Shown here: in pieces, positions 45,009 to 59,679 of the stretch
Layout of the letters: every line of letters begins with the position of its first letter
How positions within the stretch are numbered: the stretch's first letter is position 1
Source: Telmatactis stephensoni
Lineage: Eukaryota > Cnidaria > Anthozoa > Actiniaria > Isophelliidae
Assembly: GCA_029948255.1 (NCBI GenBank)
Contig: JALIZF010001844.1
Coordinates: forward strand, 186,001-250,000
Reading direction: 5' to 3'
DNA: 64,000 nt
The notes under the pieces: model-generated
What the model was told of the DNA's origin: nothing
The model's input: the letters and a program-made list of their open reading frames with translations, nothing else
Databases searched by the model: none
Position numbers and translations under genes: made by a program

Positions 45009-47281
45009 CTACTGCACTTGTTGCGTTCAGTTAAGGTTTTTTCCTTCGAAACTTGTTTAGCGCTGGTTTTAAAATTTGCCTATGCATACTAGCAAAAACA
45101 ATAAGCGACATATTTTGAGTGCTCATATCTCATTCATGAATGAACATTAAAGAGCGAAAACATGCAGACTGCTCGGTTACTAGGTTAATTTTCAAAATTG
45201 CTTGCAGACAACGAAGGTTGCACGCTGCAATGCGTATGAATGTTTGCAATTAGGCTTAAAAGGACTGGAAAAAAAAAACAAATTAATTTGCCAATTTTAA
45301 ACAAAGACATTTGACAGTCCAGAAACTGTAGTGTTCTGGACCCCCAGGAACTTAATAACGCGATTATATATATAATAGACTGGTTCTCAGTGATGCTCAT
45401 TCTTACATGAACTCTCATTGGATAATCGGAGTTTGGCACGAAAGTGGAACCACGCGCGACCGTATCGATATCCAGTGGTGTAAGAACACGGTTTCTGGCG
45501 CTTTCGTAGACGGACTGAATGTATGCGAAAAGTCCAGATGCAATGCAAACTACTATGAAGCAAGTAAGGAACGACGTTCTACTGAGGACAAATTGCATGC
45601 ATCTACATTGCATCATATGGCACCCTAGCCTCCTCCGCAGGCAACCTTTTGGGCTTCCTGTGCGAAATTTTGAGAAGAAAACGACTGGGGACGAAAAAGG
45701 GGAGGGAAAAAAGTAGGCCACTACGTGTCTTTTAACACAGGAGGCCCAGCGAAAAAGCGAACAGTTGCCTGCGGAGGAGGCTAATAGCACCCGAAAACCA
45801 TCTTCTTAAATAAAAGGATGTTGCAAATAAAGTTGGATGCACGAATGGTTACATCTTGTGTCGTGCTTTTGAGACGGGAAAATTGGGCGCCTCCCCATTT
45901 GGTAGTTTTTATGGTAACACCAAACACTTCACAGAAATCCCTTTTCCTGGTATTTCAATAAATAGATGTCTATCTATACTATCTTACAAATCATTTGATA
46001 ATAAATAAATGTATTCCACTGTCACGCTAATCTGGAGGAAATTTCTCGAAAAACCACTTTTATGGGCCCGTTAATTAAAGGGGAAAATCACGCTAGTGCG
46101 CAAATTTGCCTGTAAAATCATAATTAAACTGCGCTTTAAGAAACACACTTAAACGTTTTCAGATAAGTTAACCGGCCCGATGGGAATGGAATTTCCCAAC
46201 CCTTCCCTGGGATTTGGCCTAAGATAGCAAAATATTCCCTTTTTCACCGCCCATTTTTTCATTACCCTCCCTTTTCACGAGCTTAAAAACTTATGACCCT
46301 GGCCCCCATTCTCCACCCCCTCCCCCCAGCTTATTTCTGACAAGTCCCTAAGTTGCACGATTTTGTTGCCAGCATTACTGTACTTCATTGTAGACAATCA
46401 AGGCATTCTCAGAACCTCCTAAAATGTATCTCAGAGGAGAATCTACATCTGAGAAAGTGTATAGGTGCACAGAAATAGGACAATCAAGGCATTCTCAGAA
46501 CCTGCTAAAATGCATCTCAGAGGAGAATCTACATCTGAGAAAGTGTATAGGTGCATAAAAATAAGACATCAGCCCTCATCATGCTTTGGCTAAAAATGTT
46601 TCAAAAGGTCCATGAACTCCTTTCACGACAGGCTTCCCAAGGACGAGAAGAGAACGCACAGAAACATGATAGGAAATAATGATCCGTGATGTGCATGCAG
46701 ACTAGGATTCTTGAGCGACAGTACTACTAAGTCGCAAATGTTGCTGATATATATATTTTTTGTCATTATAAGTTGAAAAAATGTTTTTCAACAAAATGTT
46801 GCAATATACACAAGGTTATCAACACAGTCAAGCAACATTGATCTGGGACTTGCACAGAAACACTGTTGCAAAAGTGCGCGCTTTTTTTTTTGAAGATACT
46901 TCCTTTCCACAGTGGAAAGGAAAGAGGTATTTGTCTGTCTGTTTTCTTGATTGTTTGTAAAAAAAGCCACTCCCAAAAGCTCCAATTTTCAAAGCAAATC
47001 AAAGAGCTTGAAGTATCGACAGCTGAAGCTGCCAAGGATAAAATCACAGTAAGTGCATGAATAGAGCGCATCTTTGTAACTCAACATCAATTGGCATTTT
47101 TGGTTTGGACTGAGTTACAAAGATTTCTTGTTACTGAGGTCAACTGTGGGTGGATAATTAGCAACTGTACTCATTTTTGCCATCAGCTAATTGCATTTTA
47201 TGATGTCTTCTTGCGATGCCATGTCATCTTCATAAATGTTTTCACGTGGTAGAGTTGCCTAAACAACTTGATAATTACAGC
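45009..47281. other. Repeat-rich gap between genes
   Basis: 45,630-45,783 is bounded by gcctcctccgcaggcaac and its inverse, a MITE. A tandem pair of about 93-bp units lies at 46,393-46,560. 46,180-46,340 recurs at 48,890-49,055. A plus-strand open segment around 46,990-47,048 (SKQIKELEVSTAEAAKDKIT, followed by gtaagt) looks exon-like but has no partner. Confidence 0.45.
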
Positions 47282-49729
47282 CTACAGTATTGGTTCAGTG
47301 CCATTCCAATCAACTACTGCTTTCTTCCACCTGAAATGCGCAAACAAAAATAAATATATAATGAAGAACTGAACTCGTCAGACATTTCCCTATAGCTAAG
47401 TGACCAGGGCCCGTTTCTCAAAAGACCCGATAAATTTACGGGCCCGTCAACCTACCCGATAAAGTTTATGGGTGTTTCTCGAAGCACGCGTTATTTTCAA
47501 TTTCTATGATTTTACAGGCAAGTTTACGGGTGCTCGCGTACTCCCGTAATTTTTCCCGTAAACGTAACTGTAAAGTTATCTGGTCTTTCTAGAAACCTTA
47601 CTTAGAACGCTAACATAGTATGTGTTCTCGAAGCGCACGTTATTTTCAGTTTCTATGATTTTACAGGCAAGTTTACGGGTGCTCACGTACTCCCGTAATA
47701 TTTCCCATAAACGTAACTGTAAAGTTATCTGGTCTTTCGAGAAACAAGCCCCAGAATCGGCTTACGGTCAGTCTCCAGCCGTAGTGGTAAAGTTGCCAAG
47801 TTATGAACCTCCGCCGTCTCATTCAAAGTTGGCTTCTAGTCCTTGTCTTAAGTTAAGTGGGCAATGGCTTGGCATGCAGTTACTAGGCAACAGCGCTGAG
47901 AGGAGGTGGAGGGGAAGGGAATAAATCCTTGTGCCTGCTAGAATGCGTGCTGCGATAACGTGGATTTCCTGTGTCATCTGTTTAATGACTGTAGAACTAA
48001 CTATACCCAGCTTAACATACATGTCAGACTATACCATACTTACATAGTTCTGATGACATGTTCCAGGGGAGGTACTAAATCACCATCTTCAGAATCTGGA
48101 CATTCCTGGCTGGTATCTGTATAAATGATGTAATGACACATTTGAGACCTGTTGAATTTCCCCTCACCAGTAATTATTATGTGTTTCATTGGACAAATGG
48201 ATCCCCCCCCCCCCTCCCCCACAGCATCATTCTACATGAACAAGAAGGCAGCCCAATATTTCAAAACTTGAATTACATGAAGCTGCGTTATTAAGTTATT
48301 GTACTTACTAATCAAGTACTTGAAGGGAATTGACTAGTGTTTCAAAAATACTTGATACCAAGGCTAGCATGGATAAAACCAAAGAAATGCTGGTCATGGC
48401 TGGCTGGTTTCCGTTGTTTAGTCATGTTTAAAGGGCCACTTGGACGAAAATCGGTTATATTCAAAACCGATTAAAACTGATTATTTCTATCTGAAGATGA
48501 ACATAGCTGAAAAACTAGGCCATCATCGTTTGAGTTTTGCGATAAATTTCCCTCATTATAGAGAAATTATCATTCAAAATCTTAAAGAACAATAGGGTTG
48601 TATGTATGACGTCATACATACACAATTTGAAAGCTTGAATACTTGACAGTTTCTACTTGTTTCTTTTGAATTCAAAGAAAATGTTGCTTCATGGTGACTA
48701 TTGGATTCATTAAGCAAAAATTAAGTAATGTTTTAAGCCATTCTTTAATTTTCATGGATTTTTAAGCCTCGGTATTGAGTAAATCTTGAAGTTGGTCTAT
48801 CAGCTGTTAGGGACTTGTCAGAAATGAGCAGAGGGAGGGGAGGAGAAGATTTTAAATCGAGTGATGAAAATTATGTGACCTTTCCTAGCGATGGGGATGA
48901 AATTTTCCCGACCCTCCCCTGGTATTTGGCCTAAAATAGCAAAATATTCCCTTTTACACTGCCCATTTTTCATGACCCTCCATTTTTACGAGTCTAAAAA
49001 GTTATGACTCTCACCCATTTTCCACCCCCTCCCCCTACTAATTTCTGACAAGTTCCTTATTACAGGATTGGAAAGTGATTCAAACACCAACAAAACAACA
49101 GCCACTGTCATTTCTGCTTCAATGCGGATGAAAATATCCCAATTGATATTCGCGCTATAGAAGTTAATAAATATTCAATGGACTTAATGTTATTGAAACA
49201 ATTTAAGTTGGTCTGGTCAAGTTATTAACTTCTAAATCTTCCTACCTATAGTAAGTCGTATTTCCTCGTCTTGTCTTGATAAACCATCATAGTAATATAA
49301 ATCAAACTTCTTTTTACGTTCCCTTTAAAAAAACAAATAAAATAAGGATTATGAATACTCTAAATGAGCAAGTCTGCATCAGATTCAGAAAAACTTTCAT
49401 TATGACTGTTTTTGAAACAGCGCCATAAATCATGTTCTGAATGCCTAACTGTCTCTCTGGTTTTGAAAAGGTGCATTTCCACTTTCATTCAATCATTTTA
49501 TTCCCATTTATACATACCAATTATCAAGTAGCATTCTATCAGTGGAGAACATTACACTAAAATGGCTCTCACTACATATCACCCATACGGGAAACTTAGG
49601 TGTCTTGTAATATGTTCCAACCTAAATACAATAATAATAACCACAATACATAATTAGAGGAGAATGTTTCATGGTCAGTACGTAGGTTGGTCGATCTGTC
49701 TGGGTGCCGGTCAGTTGGTTGGTTGGTTG

Positions 49730-49761
<32 letters not shown>

Positions 49762-52398
49762 GTCTGTCTATCTGTCAGTCAGTCAAATGGCTGGTCAGTC
49801 GGTTGGTCTGTTGGTTATTCTGTATCTCAACTACCTCTTTTAAATAAGGCATACTAACCTGGCATGACCCATAATGTTCAAATAGTGATAACAGTCCAAC
49901 TTCAGCCTGTTTTTCTAATCCCTTTAGCAAAACCTGATAAAAAATCAACAACAACAGGTTATTCTAATGTAAATGTCACCCAATGAGAGCCTGAAACTAA
50001 ATGTGCAGTAATAAGGCAAGACAATCTAGCTAATTTCTCAATGCAATAACCAGTCTGTCTTACTTACTGTCTTTGGTCCACCTGAATCTAACTCTATAGT
50101 GTTATCAAATGCATTGGATGTTGCTTTACCAGTAACTATTAGATTGACCATTTCCTGAGAGAAGAATGATTAACTAGATAAATACATGTCATCCACTGGA
50201 TAAATGCAGTTTAATTTAAAAAACATATTTACTGGAGTCAGATTGTTTTTGGACAGTCAGATTGTTTTTGGAAAGTGATTATTAATCGAAATGCCCGTAT
50301 TTTTCGATTAATAATCGAGTTTGATGTGCCAAATTCGTTTATTAATCGAAAAATGCGTATATGAAGATTCTGCTTTTTACGCATACGAAAGCAGAAACTT
50401 CATAAAATTTAAATTCTTTGTTCTGCAAAATGTATTATGAATATTTTTACTTTTTTTTTTTACTTTCTCAAAAATTTCTAATCACTTTGTTTTCTGGTTG
50501 GTTGCTGTGGTTGTCTTCAGAAGTTTTCCTGGACTTCGAAAGCCAATTTGAAGTCAGCTCATTTTTTTGTTTACATATAATGACAGCCAATCATCAAGCG
50601 AGAAACGTTTTCTGTTTCTCCGACCGCTTTTCTCCGCCCTCATTTGCATATTGATCAAGTACGCTTCAATTGAATGCATTTTTGTTTATCAGTGTCAGTA
50701 GTTTTATAATTCACAAATCAAAAGTTACAAATTACACAAGTAAAATTACACAAGTTTATAATAATCTGGGTTTTTTTTGCGTGAATTCACTTTCAAAAAC
50801 AAACAAATATATTTTTCGTTTTTTACGTTCTAGAAAATTTTCATTCACTTTGTCTTCTCTTGACTTGGAAAGCCAATTTGAAGTCGACTCATTTTTTGAC
50901 CAATTATCGTTTGTTTACATATAATGACAGCCAATCATCAAGCGAAAACGTTCTCTGTTTCTCCGCCCCCTTTTCTCCGCCCTCATTTGCATATTGATCA
51001 AGTACGCTTCAAAAATGCATTTTTGATTATTTTATAATTCACAAATCAAAAGTTATAAATTACACAAGTTAAATTACACAAGTTTATAATAATCCGGAGT
51101 TTTTTTGTTTTTGTTTTTCGTGTGAATTCACTTTCAAAAACAAACAAATATTTTTTTTTCCTCTTTTACGTTCTAGAAAATTTTCATTCACTTTGTCTTT
51201 GACTTCCAGGTTCTCTTGACTTGGAAAGCCAGTTTGAAGTCGACTCATTTTTTGACCAATCATGGTGTGTTCAGCCAATCACCATGCGAGAATTTCTTTC
51301 TGTTTCTCCGCCCTCTTTTCTCCGCCCTCATTTGCATATGCACTGCCTCTCTAAACTAAAGCAAAACATTTTCATTTTTGTCTCTAAACTTCTGAATTAA
51401 AAATTCAGGATTTTGTACATTCACGCGAACAAAACAAAATTATAAACTTGTGTAATTTATAACTTTTGATTTGTGAAGCTACCAACACTGATAAACAAAT
51501 ATGCATTTTCGAATCGTACTTGATCAATATGCAAATTAGGGCGGAGAAAAGAGGGCGGAGAAACAGAAAGTGATTCTCGCATGGTGATTGGCTGTCTCTA
51601 CTTAAACACACCATGATTGGTCAAAAAATGAGTCGACTTCAAACTGGCTTTCCAAGTCAAGAGAACCTGGAAGTCAAAGACAAAGTGAATGAAAATTTTC
51701 TAGAACTTAAAATAGGAAAAAAATATATTTGTTTGTTTTTGAAAGTGAATTCACAAGAAAAAAAATTCCGGATTATTATAAACTTGTGTAATTTAACTTG
51801 TGTAGTTTATAACTTTTGATTTGTGAGTTATAAAACTACCGACACTGATAAACAAAAATGCATTTTTGAATCGTACTTGATCAATATGCAAATGAGGGCG
51901 GAGAAAAGAGGGCGGAGAAACAGAAAACGTTTCTCGCTTGATGATTGGCTGTCATTATATGTAAACAAACGATGATTGGTCAAAAAATTGTTTATTTTAT
52001 AGTTAGTGTGATGCCACTAGGCTTTTACACCCATGTCACGCAAGCATGACTACGAAATTCACTCAACTGCTTTTTGAAATGAGCAGCCTATCGACTTGCG
52101 AGCTCGGAATGAATTTGGCACGTCAAACTCGATTATTAATCGAAAAAATACGGGCATTTCGATTAATAATCACTTTCCAAAAACAATCTGACTGTCCAAA
52201 AACAATCTGACTCCTGTTTATTGAATTTGGCCTTGTACCATCCTCACCCAGGAGTAATATTCTGTTGCTCATTTCTGGGAGCAAGAAACGAGTGACAGAA
52301 TATTACTCCTGGGTTCCCAAGGATGGTCTTGTACACACACTAAAGCTGTACAATTGTACACTAATCTGTGGATAAATTTGAAAACATGCAGTATCATT

Positions 52399-52439
<41 letters not shown>

Positions 52440-55400
52440 GCTACAAGCCTTCTTGCATATGGTACTTTTCTTTTTGCCAGTCAAATATTGAAAACAGAAG
52501 GGGGAATGTATTTTCAAACTTATGAACAGATTAGTGTTGATGCATACTTGGTACCCCCTGGGTATTATTTTGTTATAGAGAGAATATCACATATATTCAA
52601 AGACTTCAGCACAAATAGAGATGCTTTGAACTTGTCTTTTGATTTGTACACTTGGGGCTAATTTTGGATGCATTTTTGGTTCAACAAAAACAGAAAGATG
52701 AATAAAATAATGGGTGGTTCCTAACAAACCTGAGAACAGTAACCATGAGCACCCATTAGTTTGTTATTTGGGTCATCCATGTCTGAAATTACCCTACACA
52801 AACAAAAATATTCATTTAGTCAATATCATCAACAGCTACAATACTGTATGTACATCAAGCTTGAAATACTTTGTTAGCGTATTCTTGTGTGAAAATGTTT
52901 GTCTAGCTCCCACCTCTGGAGTATGTAATACAAACTTGTATACAATATAATAATTTATGTTCAATTTCCAGTTTATTCACATACATGTAAAGCAGAACTG
53001 TCAAAATGTATTGTCCAACCAACCAGCTATTTTATCATGCATAATGGAATAATTGCCACCTACATCACTTCAGATGGGTCCTTCAAATGTTCACTCTCCA
53101 CAGACGGCAACTGAAGGCAACTAAATGTATGTATACTTCAGTCACCCTTCCTAGTACTAGATTGTTTGACAGGACTGCACGTACAGTAAGCTGATCATAA
53201 TTTGGTTGGTTATCTTTGTTTTCTCTTCTGACAGACAGCCAAACTTCACATGGCTTTGCTTAATTTAGTTAATTTATTAAGCACTACTAACAATACTGTA
53301 AGAACAGTACCAAACAATCAATCACCTTTTTACAGATCTTGATAATATTGTAGAATAAAGTAACAAGATACAGCCACTACTGGACTTGTCCTCAAACTAA
53401 CAATTAAAATAGATTATTAAACTCATTTAGTGATAATCAGGGGGTGGTTGTTAAGGTAAGAAAAAATATCTTCTGTACTTCCCATCCCATTCAAGTCCCT
53501 TAATATGTTTCTTCTATACTTCCCATCCCATTCAAGTCCCTTATGTTTTTGTCCAAAGAATAAATTCAAGGAGTTTTCAAGGAGTTTGAGCAGCATTTCT
53601 AAAATTCAAGGGGTTTTCTAGTTCCCTTGGAAACGCAAATGAAATTCAAGGAGCATATTAGGCCAGGAGTAGCACGAACCCTGAGTTCTTTGTTTTCCAA
53701 AATGCAGAATCTCAACACATTTCTTTAAAAAGAGGTCCACTTCAAAGAGATTCCACTAAATCACGTTTATTATGAAAACTATTTCCTTTACCTGTTGTAT
53801 TTGTTGGCTTACATATCTATGAAGACTGTCAAGTGATTGGAAGCTTCGAAGAATAAGCTAATTGGACAAAAACAAAAAGAATATGAAATCGACACAAACA
53901 TGTGAGAATATAGACGATGATGATGATGATGATGAGGACAGTGATGATGATGTCATGGTCAACATGCTGATGTAGTATACATGACTGTATACTCTACAAA
54001 TACTCACATTTTCTGTGAGCTGATCAGGTTTATATCTACCAGCTCCTATAAAGTTGGAATTTCCAAAACCTGTAGGACTAAAACATTTGATACTGTACGT
54101 TTACATGAATGTATATTATAATATTTGTAATATCCTTTCTCACCCTTTCTCCCTTTATTTTCTTTTTCATTCTGCTCCTGTTTCTCCCTTTTTCTACCCT
54201 CAAGGGAAGTACTGTACGGTATGCATTACTCACAGTGCGACAACAGCAGATTTACTTTCACCAGCCCTCCATAGTATTTCTGTAATAGATGAAGCTAATG
54301 CTTTTGTTCTTTCTCTAGGAGATGGCTGAAGACACCTGGAATTTAGAAAACAGAGTTAAACTAATGTACCTATAATTACTATGAGATAAGAAAATACTAA
54401 GAAAATGAGATTGTTGAGAAATAAAAGAACAAAGAAGCCAGTAACGAACCATTTGCATGACGGCATCATTACTACCTGTCTGACAACTATCAGAATGCTT
54501 TTTTATTCCATCTTTAGAATAATAGAACAATTGGTACTAATAATTACTTTAATTTACTGACAATAGAAAGTGGTCACAGCATTCTGACTGGCAGTTGTTA
54601 GTAGTATATGACGCAATAGGGCTGCGAGTGATTGTTGTTAGAAATCTAGTTTTTATTCTAGAATTGAAAGAGTTAAATTGAATGTGAGAGTTGATCAGAT
54701 ATTGTATATTTCAGTTTATCCCACACCATAGAAAATACATCCAATCAGAAAGCAGGAAAGCTGTTGTATATTCGGCGGTATTCCACTGATCCTTCCCATG
54801 ACACATTGCGCCAATTGCTGTACGTATTTTCTCTGGCGTGGGACAAAATACTTAAGGCTTGTGCATATACTAGAAAATACAAGTGACTTGTGGGATATTC
54901 CACGGTATATATGCCACTCTAAACCATTGTATAACTACTATGTACAATTAAGTTGTACAATGTGTATGCATTTAAAAATTCATTTTCAAACAAAAAGCGA
55001 GGGAATTCACTGCTCTATGATGACTACATTGTAGCTTTAATTATTACGTTTCTACAGTATCTGTTACTCCTACTTATTTTCTAGTTTACTACAAATTATT
55101 TGACATCTTACTGTGTGGTATCTGCTTTCCTGTGGTCTCCAAACAAGAGGTTTTTCAAGACAAATGCTTGTACTGCAGCCAGAACACCACATGGACCACC
55201 CTACAATATTACAACATATCTTCTTCACAAACAACATATATTGTCTTTGTTTTAACTCAGCACAGGGCCAGGTACTCAACAGAATGACTTTAATTCAAGG
55301 GTTCTCTGTGAAAATGACCCAAGTGACTTTTTGATGGATGTCCTGAGATTAATTTTTCCAGCATAGGAAATTAAGTTAATTATACCATTTTATACCATTG

Positions 55401-58400
55401 AAAAAAATAACATCAAAAAGTCACTTAGGCTGTTTTCACATTGAACCCTTCAATTTTATGAACAAGATGTTGCCTTAAGTTTATAACTTCTAGTATCCCA
55501 GTAACTTTTCTTTTTACAACATTGTAAACATGTACATTGTACCCTTTGTATTTGGATGTGAGAGTGACAGTGAGATTGAGAATGATATTAAAACAATGAG
55601 CCCCCAAATCAAAACAGCCAATAGAGGTTTTGCACCATCACGTTATGATGAACCCGTCATGCAGGAAGCACAACAATAGTCTTTTACCTGGGGAAACTGA
55701 ACTCTTTCTCATGTAAACCAGATTAGTCCAGACCCTATTGTTCCTGCTTCCTGTCATGGCTGCCGTCACGTGATGGTGCAAAACCTCTATAGCTAAGACC
55801 TGATCCACCAAAAAAATCCATATTCTCATAAAGCAGCCCCCCAAATAAATAAATAAATAAATTTTGGGGTAGCTCATCACCCTTCCTCGCAGCCAAGTGC
55901 TGAATTACGAAGGGTGCAGCTCAACATGATCAAGTCGAAGGTTTACAAGGGCGCTTTCATTACGAGACAATTGAACAATCACACATTTACATACAAATTT
56001 ACATACACATACACGTAGCAGCCACCATACAACTCATGTCTGATCACAGAGCACAGCTTAGATCGAAACTAGTTCGTTTTTACTGAGGGAGGAAAAACTG
56101 GAGAACCTGGAGAAAAAACCCTCAAAGCAAGGGAGAGAACGAACAAGAAACTCAAGCCACATGTGGTGCCCCGTTCGGGGATTGAACGAGGGACCGTGCA
56201 GCGGTGACAGACCGGCGCTCTCACCGCTCGGCCACCCTTGCTTCCCTCATATTTTTTCCTGATAAGGGAGGCAATGTAGAAATTTACATACTTCACTGCA
56301 AGCTAAAAGGCTTAACTACCCAAAAACAAAAGGTCTTAAATATAGGCAAAATTTAATTAATGCTGCAAATTGTACACAAAAAGCCTCCCAAAAATTCACA
56401 CCTTCCAAAAATGCATGCAACAGTTGACGTACATGATTGTAATAAAAAATAAATGTTCTTGACAAAGACAAAAAATCCAAGAGAAGTATGATTCCAAATC
56501 TACTGTAATTAGAAGGCATTTCTGGGCTTACCTTGTGCTGCACAATTCCATATTCCAGGCCATAATGATCACAGAAGTTAAAACTTTGCTGTCTCCACTC
56601 TTGGTTAAAACAACACGTAGCAGATCCAAAGATGAGATTTTTAAGAGCCTATGAACAGAGAGAAGACATGGTCAGTTTTAATAAATAAATTTATAAATAA
56701 TTCTTATTCGTTCATTGTTTCATTCGAGGGCTGCCTATTGTATACAAGTACAATACAGAAGCAAGGGTGGCTGAGAAGTGAGAGCTACTGGCTGTCACCT
56801 CTGTGGTCCCGAGTTCGAATCCCGGACAGGGCATCATGTAGCTTGAGTTTCTTGTTCGTCCTCTCCCTTGCTTCAAGGGTTTTTGTCCAGGTACTCCCGT
56901 TTTCCCTCACACAGTAAAAATGAACTAGTTTTGGTCTAAGCTGTGCTCCATAATCAGACATGGGCCGTATATATGGTGGCTGCTCAGCCTAGTCCCCAGG
57001 CTATCCCGTCTCTCGTTTCAAAATGTGACATCACAGAGGATGCCTGGGGACTTGGCTGGTGGCTACTGAAATGCAATGTAACAGCCTAGAATTCCAACTG
57101 CTCTGACCCACAGAAAGCAATAGGGAACAATACATATTTGTAGTCCACGGTATGTTGAGATGATTTCAGCTACCGTATAAAAACTATTATCATTATCATA
57201 GTAATATATCAGTTTTACTAACCATCGCCTGTTCTAAAGATATACTTTTACTATCAAAGTCTGCTTCTAATGTTTGAGATGAACCTACAAAATATCACAC
57301 TTCATCAGGCAAAGGATTTTTTTATAAATAAATGAAATTATTATCTGTCTTGTGGTTAAACAAAATAAATTGTATACTAGTTTAAACAAATTACTTGGCT
57401 AACTTAAGCTGTTACACTGCAATTTTAGATTCATTTGTTGCATTGGCTTTGCAAGTGAGATTTACTGAGTGTATCATTCCTTGCAACAATCAGGTGTCAG
57501 TGATGTCTTGCAACAAAAATTTTTGCAGAAAGTTCAAAAAAGTTTGAACTTTTCTCTGCAACATTTGCATGCCTCATATTGAATGTTGCAGAGTGATGTT
57601 AAATGCTACAACCAATTTTTCTCTGCAAAAAAAAACTATAACTGCATTGGCAGCATGAGAAAAAACAGCAGCGTGTATCATTAAAATGATAAAGTTAACA
57701 ATACCTAATGAGAGACTTCCTAAACTACCATCTAGATCATCATCTACATCTTCAAAAACGAGTTCATCAATCTTGTGTGCTTCTTTCTACAAATGTTGAA
57801 CACAAAGAGAATCAGTTATGTACATCAATTCACATATGCAGTGTGCTTCTTTCTACAAATGTTGAACAAAAAGAGAATCAATTACATCAATTCACATATG
57901 CAGTTTATCACATACTGTATACTGCAATGTACTAACAGTACAGCTAATGGTATACAGATAAATGGTTTGTGACTCACCCAGGGGGTACTCCTGAACATGC
58001 ACTTGACTGCATGCTGTACATGGTCTTAAAAAATTATTTAATATATATCCTATGTACTAAACTGCATACAGTATATTAACCTTGACAGTGTTTTGAAGGT
58101 TGTTATCTTGTAATTTGGAGTTTGCCTTTCGATGAACAGAAGACATGGGTCTGAAAAAATATAAGAGTTAAAATTAGATTTGGAAGTAAAGAATCTTAAA
58201 TGTAAATATGCACAACAGTAAATGACCGTAAGATTGAATTACATCAAACTCGCCCACTGACCAACTCCCACGTGCAAACTCGCCCAAACTGACCAACTCG
58301 CCCATGTATGAAATCACTTGTATAGCTAAGGGGTATTACTGATGGCACTCAAATTTCTGTTAGAAATATGTGTGTTTCGTCAAGTGTAAAATACATGTAT

Positions 58401-59545
58401 GCTTGCAATTGTATGATTGGAAAAAACTCTGAGTTTTCAGACTGGTTTTGAACCTGCTCTACCAACTGAGCTATAGTGGCAAGCAGGTCATAAGTTCATA
58501 TACTTTTTGGTATTCCTGTGTTTTTGCATAATTAATGAGGTATTTTTCACTATTTGGGCTTCCTGTGTTTTTGTATAATTAATGAAGTATTTTTCACTTT
58601 TTGGGCGGATCAATTGGGAAGATTGCTGTCTACTAGTAGCCTGAGCAAATTATGAGTCATGCAGAAACTCTTATTTCCCACTCAAAGAAACATACACACA
58701 TTTCTAACAAAGAAATAGTTGCAGAAAGTTAAAAAGTTTGAAAAGTTCTCTGCACATTTTGACTACTGCATGAATCATATTCTTGAATATCATAGAGTGA
58801 TCATGATAGAAACTGCATTTTTTTCTGGAAAAAATATTATAAAATTGCATCAACAGAGTACTAAGACAAAATTGCAGTAACATACAGCTACCTAGATGGC
58901 TTCTCTTTTTTGCTTCTCTCTTCACCACCAAAACTGTCACTACATTGAGAAAGCAGAACACAAGATAACACATAACACACTGAATCGTTCAGTCATTTTC
59001 AGATTATCATTTAAAAATTCAAATCAATTATTTTTAACTCACGGAATAACAACTGTGTTCTCCTTTCTTGTATTATCTCTAGGGCTCTCTGCAGTGTCAC
59101 TCTATGATGAAAAATGTATAATACTGGTAAAACTAATAGCTATAGATGCATTGATTGGCTATAGATGTAGCTACCTTAAGATTCACACAGAAAATGGGAA
59201 AAATTTCCATATTTCCATGGCTTTTTCATGGCTATGGTACAATTTTATGATCTCAAAACTGACCACTTGACAAACCAATAGGCCAGAGATTTTCATGCTC
59301 AACATAAAATTTCAAAATGTTCTTATTTCTAACCTTAAGCTGAAAACATTTTCAATCCCAGTATTTTTTGTAATTTTAAGTATTTTTTTCCTTTATTCCA
59401 TGACTTTTCCAAGCTTGAACTAGAATTTTAGGACTTTTTCTAACTTTCTTATGACTGTATGGTCCCTACACCTTGTTTATATCAGAGGACAGACACATGG
59501 CTCACATTATATTAAAGTGTCAAAAATATTTACTTTATAAAAGAG

Positions 59546-59623
<78 letters not shown>

Positions 59624-59637
59624 TAATCAATTAATCA

Positions 59638-59679
<42 letters not shown>

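Noticed and set aside
45185..45790. 201-codon minus frame
   Set aside because: It spans a MITE with perfect inverted arms; the coding look is due to that element.
46866..47060. Plus-strand exon with SKQIKELEVSTAEAAKDKIT
   Set aside because: It has a gtaagt donor, but no partner exon or clear acceptor was found.
52269..52661. Poly-Asn or poly-Val protein
   Set aside because: It is the GTT microsatellite inside a MINDY4 intron.
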